Assembly: GCF_030813915.1 (NCBI RefSeq) | Contig: NZ_JAUSUJ010000011.1 | Span: 1 to 64,000, forward strand | Origin: Rhodoplanes tepidamans | GTDB taxonomy: Bacteria; Pseudomonadota; Alphaproteobacteria; Rhizobiales; Xanthobacteraceae | DNA: 64,000 nucleotides | Reading direction: 5' to 3' | Notes under the pieces: model-generated | Databases searched by the model: none | What the model saw: only the letters and a program-made list of their open reading frames with translations | Told to the model about the DNA's origin: nothing | Shown here: positions 16,843 through 25,305 of the stretch, in pieces | Layout: each line of letters begins with the position of its first letter | Position numbering within the stretch: position 1 is the first letter of the stretch | Position numbers and translations under genes: made by a program

Positions 16843-17286
16843 ATGCGAACACCCGTCCTGGCTCTCGCCATCCTCGCCGCGACGCTCGCCATGGGCGGCG
16901 TCGCGGCCGCCAAGAAGATCAATCTCACGGCGACCGTCACCCAGGTCCGGATCGCCTGCTCCAAGGTCGGCGGCCAGTTCGGCGTCCACATGGACGGCGG
17001 GGGCTACGGCTGCGTGAAGGAGAACTGCAACGGCAAGGGCGGCAAGTGCATCATCGCGTGCGACAACAACAACAACTGCGTCGGCACCTATCCTGGCCGT
17101 GCGGTCGCGGGCAATCCCGTCGTCGGTGTCCTGAACGACACCCGGGCGCCGGCCGGGAAGCACGCTCCGCCGGGCGGCGGCATTCTCGACGCCGGCCCCG
17201 GCTTCTCGCCGCAGGCGCCGGCCGCGACCGGCACGCCGCTGCCGCCACCCCCGGCACCGCCGACCGGCGGCGGAGTCATCTACTGA
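16843..17286 (+). CDS. small secreted Cys-rich protein with proline-rich tail
   Basis: A 147-residue protein with a strong ribosome site (GAGAGGAG) and a clear signal peptide (LALAILAATLAMGGVAAA). The mature part has five cysteines in a compact region (IACSKVGGQFGVHMDGGGYGC, ENCNGKGGKC, CDNNNNC) and a low-complexity tail with TGTPLPPPPAPPTGGG. It is probably a periplasmic or surface-exposed protein with disulfides. The tail is shared with the protein at 16416, which suggests a common binding partner or a common localisation role. Confidence 0.68.
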   Translation: MRTPVLALAILAATLAMGGVAAAKKINLTATVTQVRIACSKVGGQFGVHMDGGGYGCVKENCNGKGGKCIIACDNNNNCVGTYPGRAVAGNPVVGVLNDTRAPAGKHAPPGGGILDAGPGFSPQAPAATGTPLPPPPAPPTGGGVIY

Positions 17287-17449
17287 CCCACTGACCGGCG
17301 GCCGTCCGCCGGATCGGGCGGACCCCGTGGCGGGGCATGTCCCGCCGCCTCGTCTCCAGATGCCATCACCCTGTGTCCCGACCGTGCGGGGCGATCGCCT
17401 CGCATGCGGCGCGATCGAGCCCGACGGTCCAACCGAGGAACCACCCCCC

Positions 17450-18265
17450 GTGACCACACTTCTCGTCGTTCCGGACATCCCCGCGATCAAGCAGCGCCAG
17501 CGCGCCGTCTGGGCGGCCGGCGACTACGCCGTGGTCGGCACCACGCTGCAGATCGTCGGCGAGCGCCTGTGCGAGGCCGTCGACCTGCGCGCCGGCGAGC
17601 GCGTGCTCGACGTCGCCGCCGGCAACGGCAACGCGACGCTCGCGGCCGCCCGTCACTTCGCCGACGTGACCTCGGTCGACTATGTCGGTGCGCTGCTCGA
17701 CCGCGGCCGCGAGCGCGCCGTCGCCGAGCGCCTGCCGGTGACGTTCCGGCTCGCAGACGCCGAGTCGCTCCCGTTCCCGGAGGCGAGCTTCGACCTCGTG
17801 CTGTCGACCTTCGGCGTGATGTTCGCGCCGGACCAGGACACGGCGGCCGCCGAGCTGGCCCGCGTCGTGCGGCCGGGCGGGCGCATCGGGCTCGCCTGCT
17901 GGACGCCGGACGGCTTCATCGGCCAGCTCCTCGCGACGCTCGGCCGTTTCGTGCCGCCGCCGCCGGGCCTCAGGTCGCCGACGCTGTGGGGCACCGCGGA
18001 GCGCCTCGACGAGCTGTTCCCCGACGGCCGCATCAGGGCGACCAAGCGTGTCTTCACCTTCCGCTACCGCTCGCCGGACCACTGGATCGACGTGTTCAGG
18101 ACTTATTACGGGCCGGTGTGCCGGGTCTTCGAGATGCTCGAGCCGGCCGCCCGCGCGGCGCTGCGGACCGAGCTGGTCGCGCTGCTGACCGCCATGAACC
18201 GCGCCGGCCCCGGCAGTCTGGTCGTGCCGAGCGAATACCTCGAGGCCGTCGTGGTCGCGTCGTGA
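17450..18265 (+). CDS. class I SAM-dependent methyltransferase
   Basis: A 271-residue methyltransferase of the UbiE/Methyltransf_11 type. Motif I is VLDVAAGNGNATLAAA near residue 49, followed by the acidic SVDY, the LADAESLPFPEASFDLVLS segment (motifs II-III) and VVRPGGRIGLACW. The GTG start is chosen since GAGGA lies before it and the upstream frame is not protein-like. The substrate is unknown. It is followed by a rhodanese gene on the same strand. Confidence 0.87.
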   Translation: MTTLLVVPDIPAIKQRQRAVWAAGDYAVVGTTLQIVGERLCEAVDLRAGERVLDVAAGNGNATLAAARHFADVTSVDYVGALLDRGRERAVAERLPVTFRLADAESLPFPEASFDLVLSTFGVMFAPDQDTAAAELARVVRPGGRIGLACWTPDGFIGQLLATLGRFVPPPPGLRSPTLWGTAERLDELFPDGRIRATKRVFTFRYRSPDHWIDVFRTYYGPVCRVFEMLEPAARAALRTELVALLTAMNRAGPGSLVVPSEYLEAVVVAS

Positions 18266-18360
18266 CGTGCCGGCTCCGTCTCCGATCCGGCGTTGCGCTG
18301 CGGCGCGCGGACGGCTACAGGCTCTCGAATATCACCCCCACCGGAACGATGGAGTGCGGA

Positions 18361-18756
18361 ATGGCCGGAAGCGTCAAGGAGATGCTGGCGGCGGCGAATG
18401 CCGTGGTGCCGAAGATCACGCCCGACGAGGCGACGCAGATGATGAAGAACGGCGGCGTGCTGATCGTCGACGTGCGCGACGCGCCCGAGCTCGCCAGCAG
18501 CGGCAAGGTGGCCGGCGCCGTCCATGTCTCGCGCGGCATGCTGGAGTTCCGGGCCGATCCGGAGTCGCCCTACCACGACAAGGCGTTCGACAAGGCGAAG
18601 CCGGTCATCCTCTACTGCGCCTCGGGCGGCCGCTCGGCGCTGGCCGCCAAGGTGCTGAAGGACTTCGGCTACGACCGCGTCTACAATCTCGGCGCGTTCA
18701 AGGACTGGGTGGCGGCCGGCGGCGCCGTCGAGAAGCCGCTCGACACCGGCATGTGA
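18361..18756 (+). CDS. rhodanese-like domain protein
   Basis: A 131-residue single-domain rhodanese. It has VLIVDVRDAPE near residue 33 and the active-site loop YCASGGRS with the catalytic Cys at residue 86, followed by AAKVLKDFGYDRVYNLGAFKDW, as in GlpE/PspE-like sulfurtransferases. There is no signal peptide, so it is cytoplasmic. An ATG 12 bases upstream is also possible; the chosen start has GGAGTGCGGA before it. Confidence 0.9.
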   Translation: MAGSVKEMLAAANAVVPKITPDEATQMMKNGGVLIVDVRDAPELASSGKVAGAVHVSRGMLEFRADPESPYHDKAFDKAKPVILYCASGGRSALAAKVLKDFGYDRVYNLGAFKDWVAAGGAVEKPLDTGM

Positions 18757-18774
18757 CGACGCCGGGCGCGGCGG

Positions 18775-19521
18775 TCAGTCGAGCAGCCACCGGAAGGACC
18801 GGCGGAGCCGCGCCGCTCCGTCGCGATCGAACCAGCGCCCGTGCGCGAAGATCACGCGCGCGGGCTCCCAGGCCGCGATCTCGCGGGCCGCGGCCTGCGC
18901 CGCGGGCCGGCGCCGGTTGATGGCGAAGCGCAGATGGGCCGGGGCGCGGCCGTCCGGCGCCGTCGCTCCGGCGAGCCGCAGCAGCGGCCGGGCGATCGGC
19001 CCGATCTTCTCCGGCTCGAGATTCTCGATCAGGTCGGTCAACACCAGAGTGCGGCTCGGGACGTGGAGGAACGCCACCTCGGTCACCCCGAACCCGCCCG
19101 GGACGACGCGCTGCTCGATCTCGCCGGCCCAGGCCGCCGGCGCCGCCGGGCCGAGGTCGTGGTCGAGCCGCACGCCCGAAGTCTTCACGGGCGTTCGCGC
19201 GCGAAGACCCGGCGCCGCCCAGGTCGTCGCGTCCGGGCAGGCGGTGCGCCAGTCCTTCAGGAACGACCAGTGCGCGACGTTGGGCGCCACCAAGTGGCGG
19301 ATCGGCCCGATCGCCTCGATCGCCCGCTGCAGGCCCGGATCGTGCCGGGTCGGCGAGTGCAGCCAGACCTCGCCGCCGCGCAGGCGGACCACGGTCATCC
19401 GCACCGGCAGGGCGAGCCCCATCGCGTGCAGCGGACCGCTGTCGACGATCCACACGTCGTCCGCCACCGGCTTCAGGGTGTCGAGCGGCGGATAGACGGC
19501 GCGATGCGGCTCGTCGGACAC
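18775..19521 (-). CDS. DUF4336 domain-containing protein
   Basis: A 248-residue protein with the hallmarks of DUF4336: VWIVDSGPLHAMGLALPVRMTVVRL, LWLHSPT-type VWLHSPTRHD, HLVAPNVAHWSFLKDW and DLIENLEP. The fold is related to metallo-beta-lactamases, but the usual HxHxDH is absent, so metal-dependent hydrolysis is doubtful. The function of the family is unknown. It is convergent with the rhodanese gene. Confidence 0.85.
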   Translation of the reverse strand: MSDEPHRAVYPPLDTLKPVADDVWIVDSGPLHAMGLALPVRMTVVRLRGGEVWLHSPTRHDPGLQRAIEAIGPIRHLVAPNVAHWSFLKDWRTACPDATTWAAPGLRARTPVKTSGVRLDHDLGPAAPAAWAGEIEQRVVPGGFGVTEVAFLHVPSRTLVLTDLIENLEPEKIGPIARPLLRLAGATAPDGRAPAHLRFAINRRRPAAQAAAREIAAWEPARVIFAHGRWFDRDGAARLRRSFRWLLD

Positions 19522-19645
19522 TCAACCTCCGAGTGATTGTCCAGGCGTGCGGACGCCGACCGGCGTCGCCCCCGCGTTCCGGGGTCAACCGACTCCGGAG
19601 AACGGGGTTCCAGGGACAAAGGGAGCAGACCTTGTCCGCTCCATT

Positions 19646-21871
19646 TCACCGTCTACGCGTGGCCGCGTTCTGAATGACCGTGCCCATGAGCTGCAGCATC
19701 ATCTGCTGCTGTTGAAGCTGGACCTCGCGAGCTTTCGTCGCCTGCTCCTCTTTTGCGACCTCCTGCTGGTAGCATAGGGACGCGCCGGAATGGCCCAATT
19801 CGGCCGCGCGACGACACAGCTCGATCTTGGTTTCGGCGGGGCTGCCCGGCACGACGTGGCCCCGGTCCACCATCTCGGCGAGGCTCACCATCGAATCAGC
19901 GTCGTTCAGTTGCGCGCCGGTCCTGAACATGGCGACGGCCTGGACCGGATCCTTACGGTCCATGTAGTACATCCAGCCTAGATTGTCGAAGGATGCGGGG
20001 TAGCGTCGGCTGGTCAGCTCCTGATGGAGTTGTAACGCACGTGGCCGGTCGGTCCATTGCAGAGCCCGCGCGAGCTGGTACTTGAACCGAAGCTGTTGCG
20101 GGTTTTGTCGCATTGCGATCTCGCAGTATTGGATCGCCTCCGTCGCTTGGCCTTTCAGAACCCCGAATCCGACGCCCTCCCCGACCTTGTTGCGGTCGTT
20201 CGGATTCGCTGCCAGCGAATCGCACATCCGTTCGGCCTCGGATGCTCGGGTCGCCTGCTCCTCCCGTTCACGCCGTTCTTGCTCCTTCTTGCGCTCGAGC
20301 TCCCTGCGAGCAGCAGCATCGCGCTCCTCGCGTTCCCGCCGCTCTCTGTCGATCTGCTCCTGCTGTCGGAGGAGCGCCTCTTTCTTGGCGGCGATCTCCG
20401 ATTCGTAGGCTCGGGCCTCATCGCGGGTGAACTGTTTCAGTGCATCACCGTTGCGTGGGTGGAAACCGGGCCCATCGAAGAACTCGTAGTCGGCTTCCGC
20501 CTTGCGCCAGAACCACAGACGTGGCTGTCCGGTCAATGGATCGAACAGGATCACATTGCTGGAAAAGGTAATTCGATTCGGCACCTTCGGAACCGACGAT
20601 TGTTGCGATTGCCAGTCTCGAGCGATGTCTTTCGTGATCGGCGTCAGCTCCTCTCCGGTCTGAGGATGGAAGCCCATCAGATCGAAAAGCTCGATGTGGC
20701 CCTTCTCGTCTTTGAAGTACCAGACGATCGGCTCACCGGTTCTGAGATCGAAGAACATCGGATCGGGAGACTGGATACGGCGGGGGCGGTTCCCCTTCTT
20801 GTACTCTTCCAACCGCTCGACGACCTCCGCCGTGAGGAGGCGGCAAAGACGGCCTGTCTGCGGCTCGATCTCTCCCGGCCGGTTCCAGTACTTCACCACG
20901 TTCGCCGTATCCCGGGTGATCACGTAACAGCGAGAGCTGTCAGCCTGCTGCTTGTGTGCGCGCCATTCCTTCTGAACGTCGAGATCGACAGGGTTCAGCG
21001 CCTCTCCGGTCTCCGGGCTGAATCCCGCGCGGTCGTAAAAGACGAATCCCCCACCCGCCGCCCGCGCGTACCAGAGGCGCGGCTTTCCCGTCATGCTGTC
21101 GAAGAAGTCGCCTTCGGTCGGATTGTCCAGACGACGTGGAGGCTGGCGGTCGAACTGGGCTCGCCACGCGAGGGGAACGTCTCGATCGACGGGCTGTAAC
21201 TCCTGGCCGTCGGGATGGAAGCCCATCAGGTCGAAAAGCTCGATCGTCCCCTCACGCGTACGGATGTACCAGACGATGGCTTCGCCGGTGAGTGGATCGA
21301 AGAACTCGGGGTCGCGCATGGTCAAGCGGACTGGGCGGCGCCCGTTCTTATAGTCCTGAAGTTGCCTGAGCCGTTCGGCCGTGACCGGGCGACATGGGCG
21401 GCCCGTCTGCTGGTCGATCGTTCCGGGCCGATTCCCGTATCTCACGGGTTCGGCGGGATCTCGGGTCAGAACATAGCATCGTGTCGCGGTCCCCTCCGGA
21501 GTGAAGAAGTTCATCCGCCACGCATAGGCCAGGAGAAGCGATACCCCGACCGACAAGCCGAGAAGCCCTAGTCGCCCCAGTCGGCGCTTCAGCGGCGAGA
21601 AAGAGAAGCACAGTGTGGTCAGGGTCGTCGCCGCAGCGACGACGACGAGAAAGATAGCCTGGGCAAGGTATTCGTCGAGATCGAAGGCTCGCGCGATGTC
21701 GTCGATCCAACCTCGGACCTGGAGGGACCAATACAGGTTCGTTCCTTGGAAGATGAGAAACGCGAAAAGCCCGACGATCAGCACGATCAGCGCGACCATG
21801 ACCGGAAGTGATATCCGGATAGAGGCGACGCTGTTCCATGCACGTCGGATCAAATCAAAAAGGCCGATCAT
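19646..21871 (-). CDS. large membrane protein with duplicated unknown module, coiled coil and Sel1/TPR-like repeats
   Basis: A 741-residue protein of unrecognised family. Residues 20-42, 70-90 and 101-118 are membrane segments. Residues 131-308 and 314-487 are two copies of one module. Each begins CYV-TRD, NRPG-I--QTGR-CR, continues with FFD--TGE-IVWY and GHIELFDLMGFHP-like text, then repeats a shorter FD--TG-PRLWY block ending in GF-P--G-AL. Residues 490-545 are a charged coiled coil; residues 570-705 look like Sel1/TPR repeats (RALQLHQELTSRRYPASFDNLGWMYY; AAELGHSGASLCY). The gene is lower in GC than its neighbours and has an AT-rich upstream region, suggesting transfer. The architecture suggests a membrane-anchored scaffold or sensor. 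No enzyme motif is visible. Confidence 0.8.
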   Translation of the reverse strand: MIGLFDLIRRAWNSVASIRISLPVMVALIVLIVGLFAFLIFQGTNLYWSLQVRGWIDDIARAFDLDEYLAQAIFLVVVAAATTLTTLCFSFSPLKRRLGRLGLLGLSVGVSLLLAYAWRMNFFTPEGTATRCYVLTRDPAEPVRYGNRPGTIDQQTGRPCRPVTAERLRQLQDYKNGRRPVRLTMRDPEFFDPLTGEAIVWYIRTREGTIELFDLMGFHPDGQELQPVDRDVPLAWRAQFDRQPPRRLDNPTEGDFFDSMTGKPRLWYARAAGGGFVFYDRAGFSPETGEALNPVDLDVQKEWRAHKQQADSSRCYVITRDTANVVKYWNRPGEIEPQTGRLCRLLTAEVVERLEEYKKGNRPRRIQSPDPMFFDLRTGEPIVWYFKDEKGHIELFDLMGFHPQTGEELTPITKDIARDWQSQQSSVPKVPNRITFSSNVILFDPLTGQPRLWFWRKAEADYEFFDGPGFHPRNGDALKQFTRDEARAYESEIAAKKEALLRQQEQIDRERREREERDAAARRELERKKEQERREREEQATRASEAERMCDSLAANPNDRNKVGEGVGFGVLKGQATEAIQYCEIAMRQNPQQLRFKYQLARALQWTDRPRALQLHQELTSRRYPASFDNLGWMYYMDRKDPVQAVAMFRTGAQLNDADSMVSLAEMVDRGHVVPGSPAETKIELCRRAAELGHSGASLCYQQEVAKEEQATKAREVQLQQQQMMLQLMGTVIQNAATRRR

Positions 21872-22049
21872 GGCACCGCCAAATGTGAAGCCGCGACAGT
21901 CGATTGGGTCGGATGAGCCGACGACGTATCCTGCCGTGTTGCTCGGCCTTCCTTCAAGTCATGGAAAATGCGTGCAGTCGAGGAAGGCTTTTCTATTATT
22001 CGTTATTTGTCGCCCTTATGCCTATCGACATTCTTGTCGACAGTCGAAT
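21872..22049. other. AT-rich upstream region with a 10-bp direct repeat
   Basis: This gap is markedly AT-rich between 21960 and 22050 and must hold the promoter of the leftward 741-residue gene (TAATAG-like boxes in minus orientation). CGACAGTCGA occurs at 21894-21903 and again at 22038-22047, immediately before the histidine kinase stop codon. Confidence 0.5.
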
Positions 22050-23462
22050 TCAATCTGGGACGGTTTCGAACACCGGCAGGCGCACGGTGGCGCGCAGGCC
22101 GCCGCCGGGGGCGTCGGCGAGGGTCAGGGTGCCGCCGTGCTGGGTGGCGACGCCGTTGGCGATGGCGAGGCCGAGGCCGGCGCCGCCGGTCGCCCGGTTG
22201 CGCGAGGCGTCGGCGCGGGCGAAGGGCTCCAGCATCGCGGCGCGGTCCTGTTCCGGAATGCCGGGGCCGTCGTCGTCGACCGTGACGATCAGCATCGCCG
22301 CCATGTCTCCGCCGCGCGGCGCCACGGTCGCGGCGATGCGGGCGACGCGGCCGTAGCGCAGGGCGTTGTCGACGAGATTCGCGAACAGCCTCCGCAGCGC
22401 GATGGCGTCGCCCAGGACCTCGGCCGCGGCCGCCTCCGGCGCGACCGTGAGGGAGACGGGCGGCGCCGCATCGGCGCCGTCGGCCGCCTTCGGCGTGCGG
22501 TCCGCGACCTCGCGGGCGAGCAGCGGCGCCACCGCGACCAGCTCCTCGTTCACCATCGGCGCGCCGGTGCGGCTGGCGAGCAGCGAATCGTCGAGCAGGC
22601 GGCTCATCTCGTCGAGATCGGCGACGGTGCGGGCGCGCTCCTGCGCGTCGGGAATGAGGTCGGCGCGCAGCCGCAGGCGCGTCACATAGGTGCGCAGGTC
22701 GTGCGAGATGCCGCCCATCAGCGCCATGCGGGCGCGCAGGAGGTCGGCGATGCGCCCGGTGAACCGGTTGAAGGCGCCGATCAGGGCGCGGATCTCCGGC
22801 GCGTTCGTCGCCCGGTCGGGGATCGGCGGCGCCGCGGTGCCGAGCGGCACGCGGTCGACCGCGGCGGCGAGCTCGCGCAGCGGCCGCGCCTCGCGGCGCA
22901 GCAGAAACAGCGCGAGGCCGGCGACCCCGAGGCCGAGCAGGCCGGCCCAGAAGCCGGGCGGCAGGCCGGCGATCGACAGCGCCAGGACGCCGCCGGCGCT
23001 CACCACCAGGGTCTCGCCGCCCTCCAGGCCGATCTCGATCTCGATGGTGCCGGGCGACACCCAGGCGAGCAGGCGGAGCGGGCCGACCAGGACCTCGCTC
23101 GACGGCTCGACCCGCACCCGCACCGGCCGGTCGCCGAGCCGGCCGAGATAGCGGCGCAGGATGAAGTCGACGAGCGGCGCCTCGTACCAGTCGGGCTCGC
23201 GCCCGTCCGGCCGGCGCTCGACGATGCGGACGGAGAGATCGACGCTGTTGGCGGCGCGCAGCACTTTCGGCCAGTCGGATCGCGGCAGGTCGTCGAGCAG
23301 CTCGGCGAGCGCCGCCGCCTGGTCGGGCAGCGGCAGGCGCAGCGCGCTGTCGGTGGCGCGGCTGCGCTGGAGCACGAAGGCGACGACGGCGAGGAGCTGC
23401 AGCGCCACCAGGCTGCCGACGAAGATCGCGACCAGGCGGGCGCCGAAGCCGAGACGCATCAT
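22050..23462 (-). CDS. sensor histidine kinase (EnvZ/OmpR type)
   Basis: A 470-residue inner-membrane kinase. A first membrane helix (residues 8-32) and a second (about 171-190) flank a periplasmic domain of about 135 residues. HAMP follows, then the H-box GGISHDLRTYVTRLRLRAD with the phospho-acceptor His at 254; the usual Pro after RT is Tyr here. The ATPase domain has the N-box NLVDNALRYG, and G-boxes DDDGPGIP and GGAGLGLAI. The gene lies downstream of the response regulator on the same strand with a 43-base gap. Periplasmic signal unknown. Confidence 0.92.
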   Translation of the reverse strand: MMRLGFGARLVAIFVGSLVALQLLAVVAFVLQRSRATDSALRLPLPDQAAALAELLDDLPRSDWPKVLRAANSVDLSVRIVERRPDGREPDWYEAPLVDFILRRYLGRLGDRPVRVRVEPSSEVLVGPLRLLAWVSPGTIEIEIGLEGGETLVVSAGGVLALSIAGLPPGFWAGLLGLGVAGLALFLLRREARPLRELAAAVDRVPLGTAAPPIPDRATNAPEIRALIGAFNRFTGRIADLLRARMALMGGISHDLRTYVTRLRLRADLIPDAQERARTVADLDEMSRLLDDSLLASRTGAPMVNEELVAVAPLLAREVADRTPKAADGADAAPPVSLTVAPEAAAAEVLGDAIALRRLFANLVDNALRYGRVARIAATVAPRGGDMAAMLIVTVDDDGPGIPEQDRAAMLEPFARADASRNRATGGAGLGLAIANGVATQHGGTLTLADAPGGGLRATVRLPVFETVPD

Positions 23463-23505
23463 GGCGGGGCTTTCCGCATGCTCGTCGTGGCTGCGCGGTT
23501 CGTGA

Positions 23506-24222
23506 TCACGTCAGCTGCTTCACGGGGGCGACGAACAGATAGCCGGTGTTGCGCACCGTGGTGATCAGGGTGGTGCCGGGCGCCGCCTGGTCGATCTTCC
23601 GGCGCAGGCGCGAGATGGTCATGTCGATGGTGCGGTCGAACGGCTCGGCGTCGCGCCCGCGCGTCCAGTCGAGCAGCTGGTCGCGCGACAGCACGCGGCG
23701 CGGCCGCTGGACGAAGCAGGCGAGCAGGTCGAACTCGGCGCTGGTGAGCGGCACCGGCGCGCCGTCGCTGGTCTCCAGCTGGCGGGCGTCGAGATCGACG
23801 ACGAAGCCCTCGAAGGCGTAGCGGCGGCTCGCCGCCGCCTCCGGCATGCCCCGGGTGCGCCGCAGGACCGCGCGCACCCGCGCCACCAGCTCGCGCGGCT
23901 CGAACGGCTTCACCAGATAGTCGTCGGCACCGAGCTCGAGCCCGACCACCCGGTCGATGGCGTCGCCCTTGGCGGTGAGCATCAGGATCGGGAGCGCGCT
24001 CCGCGCCCGCAGCCGCCGGCAGATCGACAGGCCGTCCTCGCCCGGCAGCATCAGATCGAGGATCACCAGATCGGGCGTCTCGCGCGCCAGGAGGGCGTCG
24101 AGGTCCGCCCCGCCGGCGGCCGGTGCCACCGCGAATCCCTCCTGCACGAGAAGGCCCGCGACGAGGCGGCGGATCTCGTCGTCGTCCTCGACGATGGCGA
24201 TCAGGGCGTCGGACCGGACCAT
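23506..24222 (-). CDS. OmpR family response regulator
   Basis: A 238-residue regulator. The receiver domain has the acidic EDDDE near residue 12, the phospho-acceptor Asp in LVILDLMLPGEDG at residue 56, and LTAKGD and DYLVKPFEPREL with the conserved Thr and Lys. The C-terminal winged helix (LTSAEFDLLACFVQRPRRVLSRDQLL, then TIDMTISRLRRKI) is of the OmpR/PhoB type. The start at 24222 is preferred to an upstream frame extension, since MVRSDALIAIVEDD is the normal beginning. It forms a pair with the kinase. A small Cys-containing secreted protein is encoded divergently. Confidence 0.93.
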   Translation of the reverse strand: MVRSDALIAIVEDDDEIRRLVAGLLVQEGFAVAPAAGGADLDALLARETPDLVILDLMLPGEDGLSICRRLRARSALPILMLTAKGDAIDRVVGLELGADDYLVKPFEPRELVARVRAVLRRTRGMPEAAASRRYAFEGFVVDLDARQLETSDGAPVPLTSAEFDLLACFVQRPRRVLSRDQLLDWTRGRDAEPFDRTIDMTISRLRRKIDQAAPGTTLITTVRNTGYLFVAPVKQLT

Positions 24223-24418
24223 GCGGCCTTCATAGGCGGGGGAGGGCGCTGCGGACAAGCCTCGGCGGGCCCTCGTTACCAACCGTTACGCGCCGTGACC
24301 AAACGGCGAGAACCGTGACCCGCACGGCACATCCCGGCGACCGGCCGCCCCGAGGATGCGCCGGATCGAAAACGACGGGGCCGGTCCCGCGAGCCGGCCC
24401 CGCATCCGGAGGAGACCC

Positions 24419-24688
24419 ATGCGCAAGCTCCGCCTCGCCTCGACCGTCCTGGTGCTGCTCGGCGGCCTCGGCGCCGCCGCCCAGGCGTTTCCGGCGCCGC
24501 CACCGCCGGCGACCCCGGCCGACGCCGTCGTCCGGGTGCACGGCTGCCACCGCTCCTGCGAGTGGGGCCCCGGGCGCGGCTGGCACCGGCACGGCGCCCT
24601 GTGCACGCCGATCGCCTGCGCTCCGCGGGCCGTCTATCCGGGCCGCTGCTGGGTCGACCGCTTCGGCGTCCGCCGCTGCCGGTGGTGA
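24419..24688 (+). CDS. small secreted Cys/His-rich protein (GCG_CRPN-like)
   Basis: An 89-residue protein with GGAGGAG before the ATG and a signal peptide (RLASTVLVLLGGLGAAAQA). The mature protein has the pattern VHGCHRSCEWGPGRGWHRHGALC, then CAPRAVYPGRCW, ending RRCRW. The layout resembles the short GCG_CRPN-type secreted proteins of Methylobacterium relatives, whose role is unknown. It is divergent from the response regulator gene and could be a target of that system. Confidence 0.62.
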   Translation: MRKLRLASTVLVLLGGLGAAAQAFPAPPPPATPADAVVRVHGCHRSCEWGPGRGWHRHGALCTPIACAPRAVYPGRCWVDRFGVRRCRW

Positions 24689-24691
24689 GGA

Positions 24692-24758
24692 CTTCCGCGC
24701 CTCGGGGCGCGGAAGCGGGTGAGGGGACGTTCCCGTAGTCCCTGCGTCCCCTCACCCG
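24692..24758. terminator. two tandem perfect hairpins
   Basis: CTTCCGCGCC-TCGG-GGCGCGGAAG (10-bp stem, 24692-24715) abuts a 14-bp perfect stem CGGGTGAGGGGACG (24716-24729) paired with 24745-24758 across a 15-base loop. The first begins three bases after the stop of the small secreted protein and probably ends its transcript. The second has the GGGTGAGGGG core of repeat family B. Confidence 0.6.
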
Positions 24759-24876
24759 TCTTCTGTCCGACCGGTCGCCGGCGTCGCGGCGCGCGAGCGT
24801 GCAGGCCGCCGCTTCGCCGCCGGCCGGAATGCGTTATGACGGAACGGGTCCGCCGTTCCACGAGGTTTTCGGTTCC

Positions 24877-25305
24877 ATGCGCCGCACGGCCGTCATCATG
24901 GCGCTCGCGATGCTGCTCGCGGCGGCCGCCGGACCGGCGGCCGCACAGTCACCGCTGCGGGTGCAGGGCCCGCTGCGCGTGCAGGCGCGCGGCGTGATCG
25001 CCGCCTGCGCGGCCGACTACCGGGCGCTCTGCCCGGGCGTGGCGCCGGGCGGCGGCCGCATCGTCGCCTGCCTCAACGCCCAGGCCGAGAAGCTGTCGCA
25101 GCGCTGCTTCCAGGCACTCGCCGCGGAAGGCCTCGCCTTCGCGGCGGCGCTGCGGCTGTGCCGGGCCGACGTCGAGCGTCTCTGCGCCGGCACCCCGCTC
25201 GGCGGCGGCCGTGCCATCTCCTGCCTGCTGGGCAGCCGCGACCGCCTCTCGGCCGGCTGCCGCGACGCCCTGTCGGCGCACGGCTTCGAGGGGGAGGCGG
25301 ACTAG
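24877..25305 (+). CDS. secreted cysteine-rich repeat protein (GLG1-like repeat)
   Basis: A 142-residue protein with a signal peptide (AVIMALAMLLAAAAGPAAA). The mature part holds two cysteine-rich repeats of the type first described in Golgi apparatus protein 1: C-ADYRALCPGVAPGGGRIVACL...QRC and C-ADVERLCAGTPLGGGRAISCL...AGC. Each has four cysteines with the spacing C-x7-C-x12-C. The bacterial members are of unknown function. The start at 24877 is supported by GAGG upstream and by the signal peptide. Confidence 0.78.
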   Translation: MRRTAVIMALAMLLAAAAGPAAAQSPLRVQGPLRVQARGVIAACAADYRALCPGVAPGGGRIVACLNAQAEKLSQRCFQALAAEGLAFAAALRLCRADVERLCAGTPLGGGRAISCLLGSRDRLSAGCRDALSAHGFEGEAD

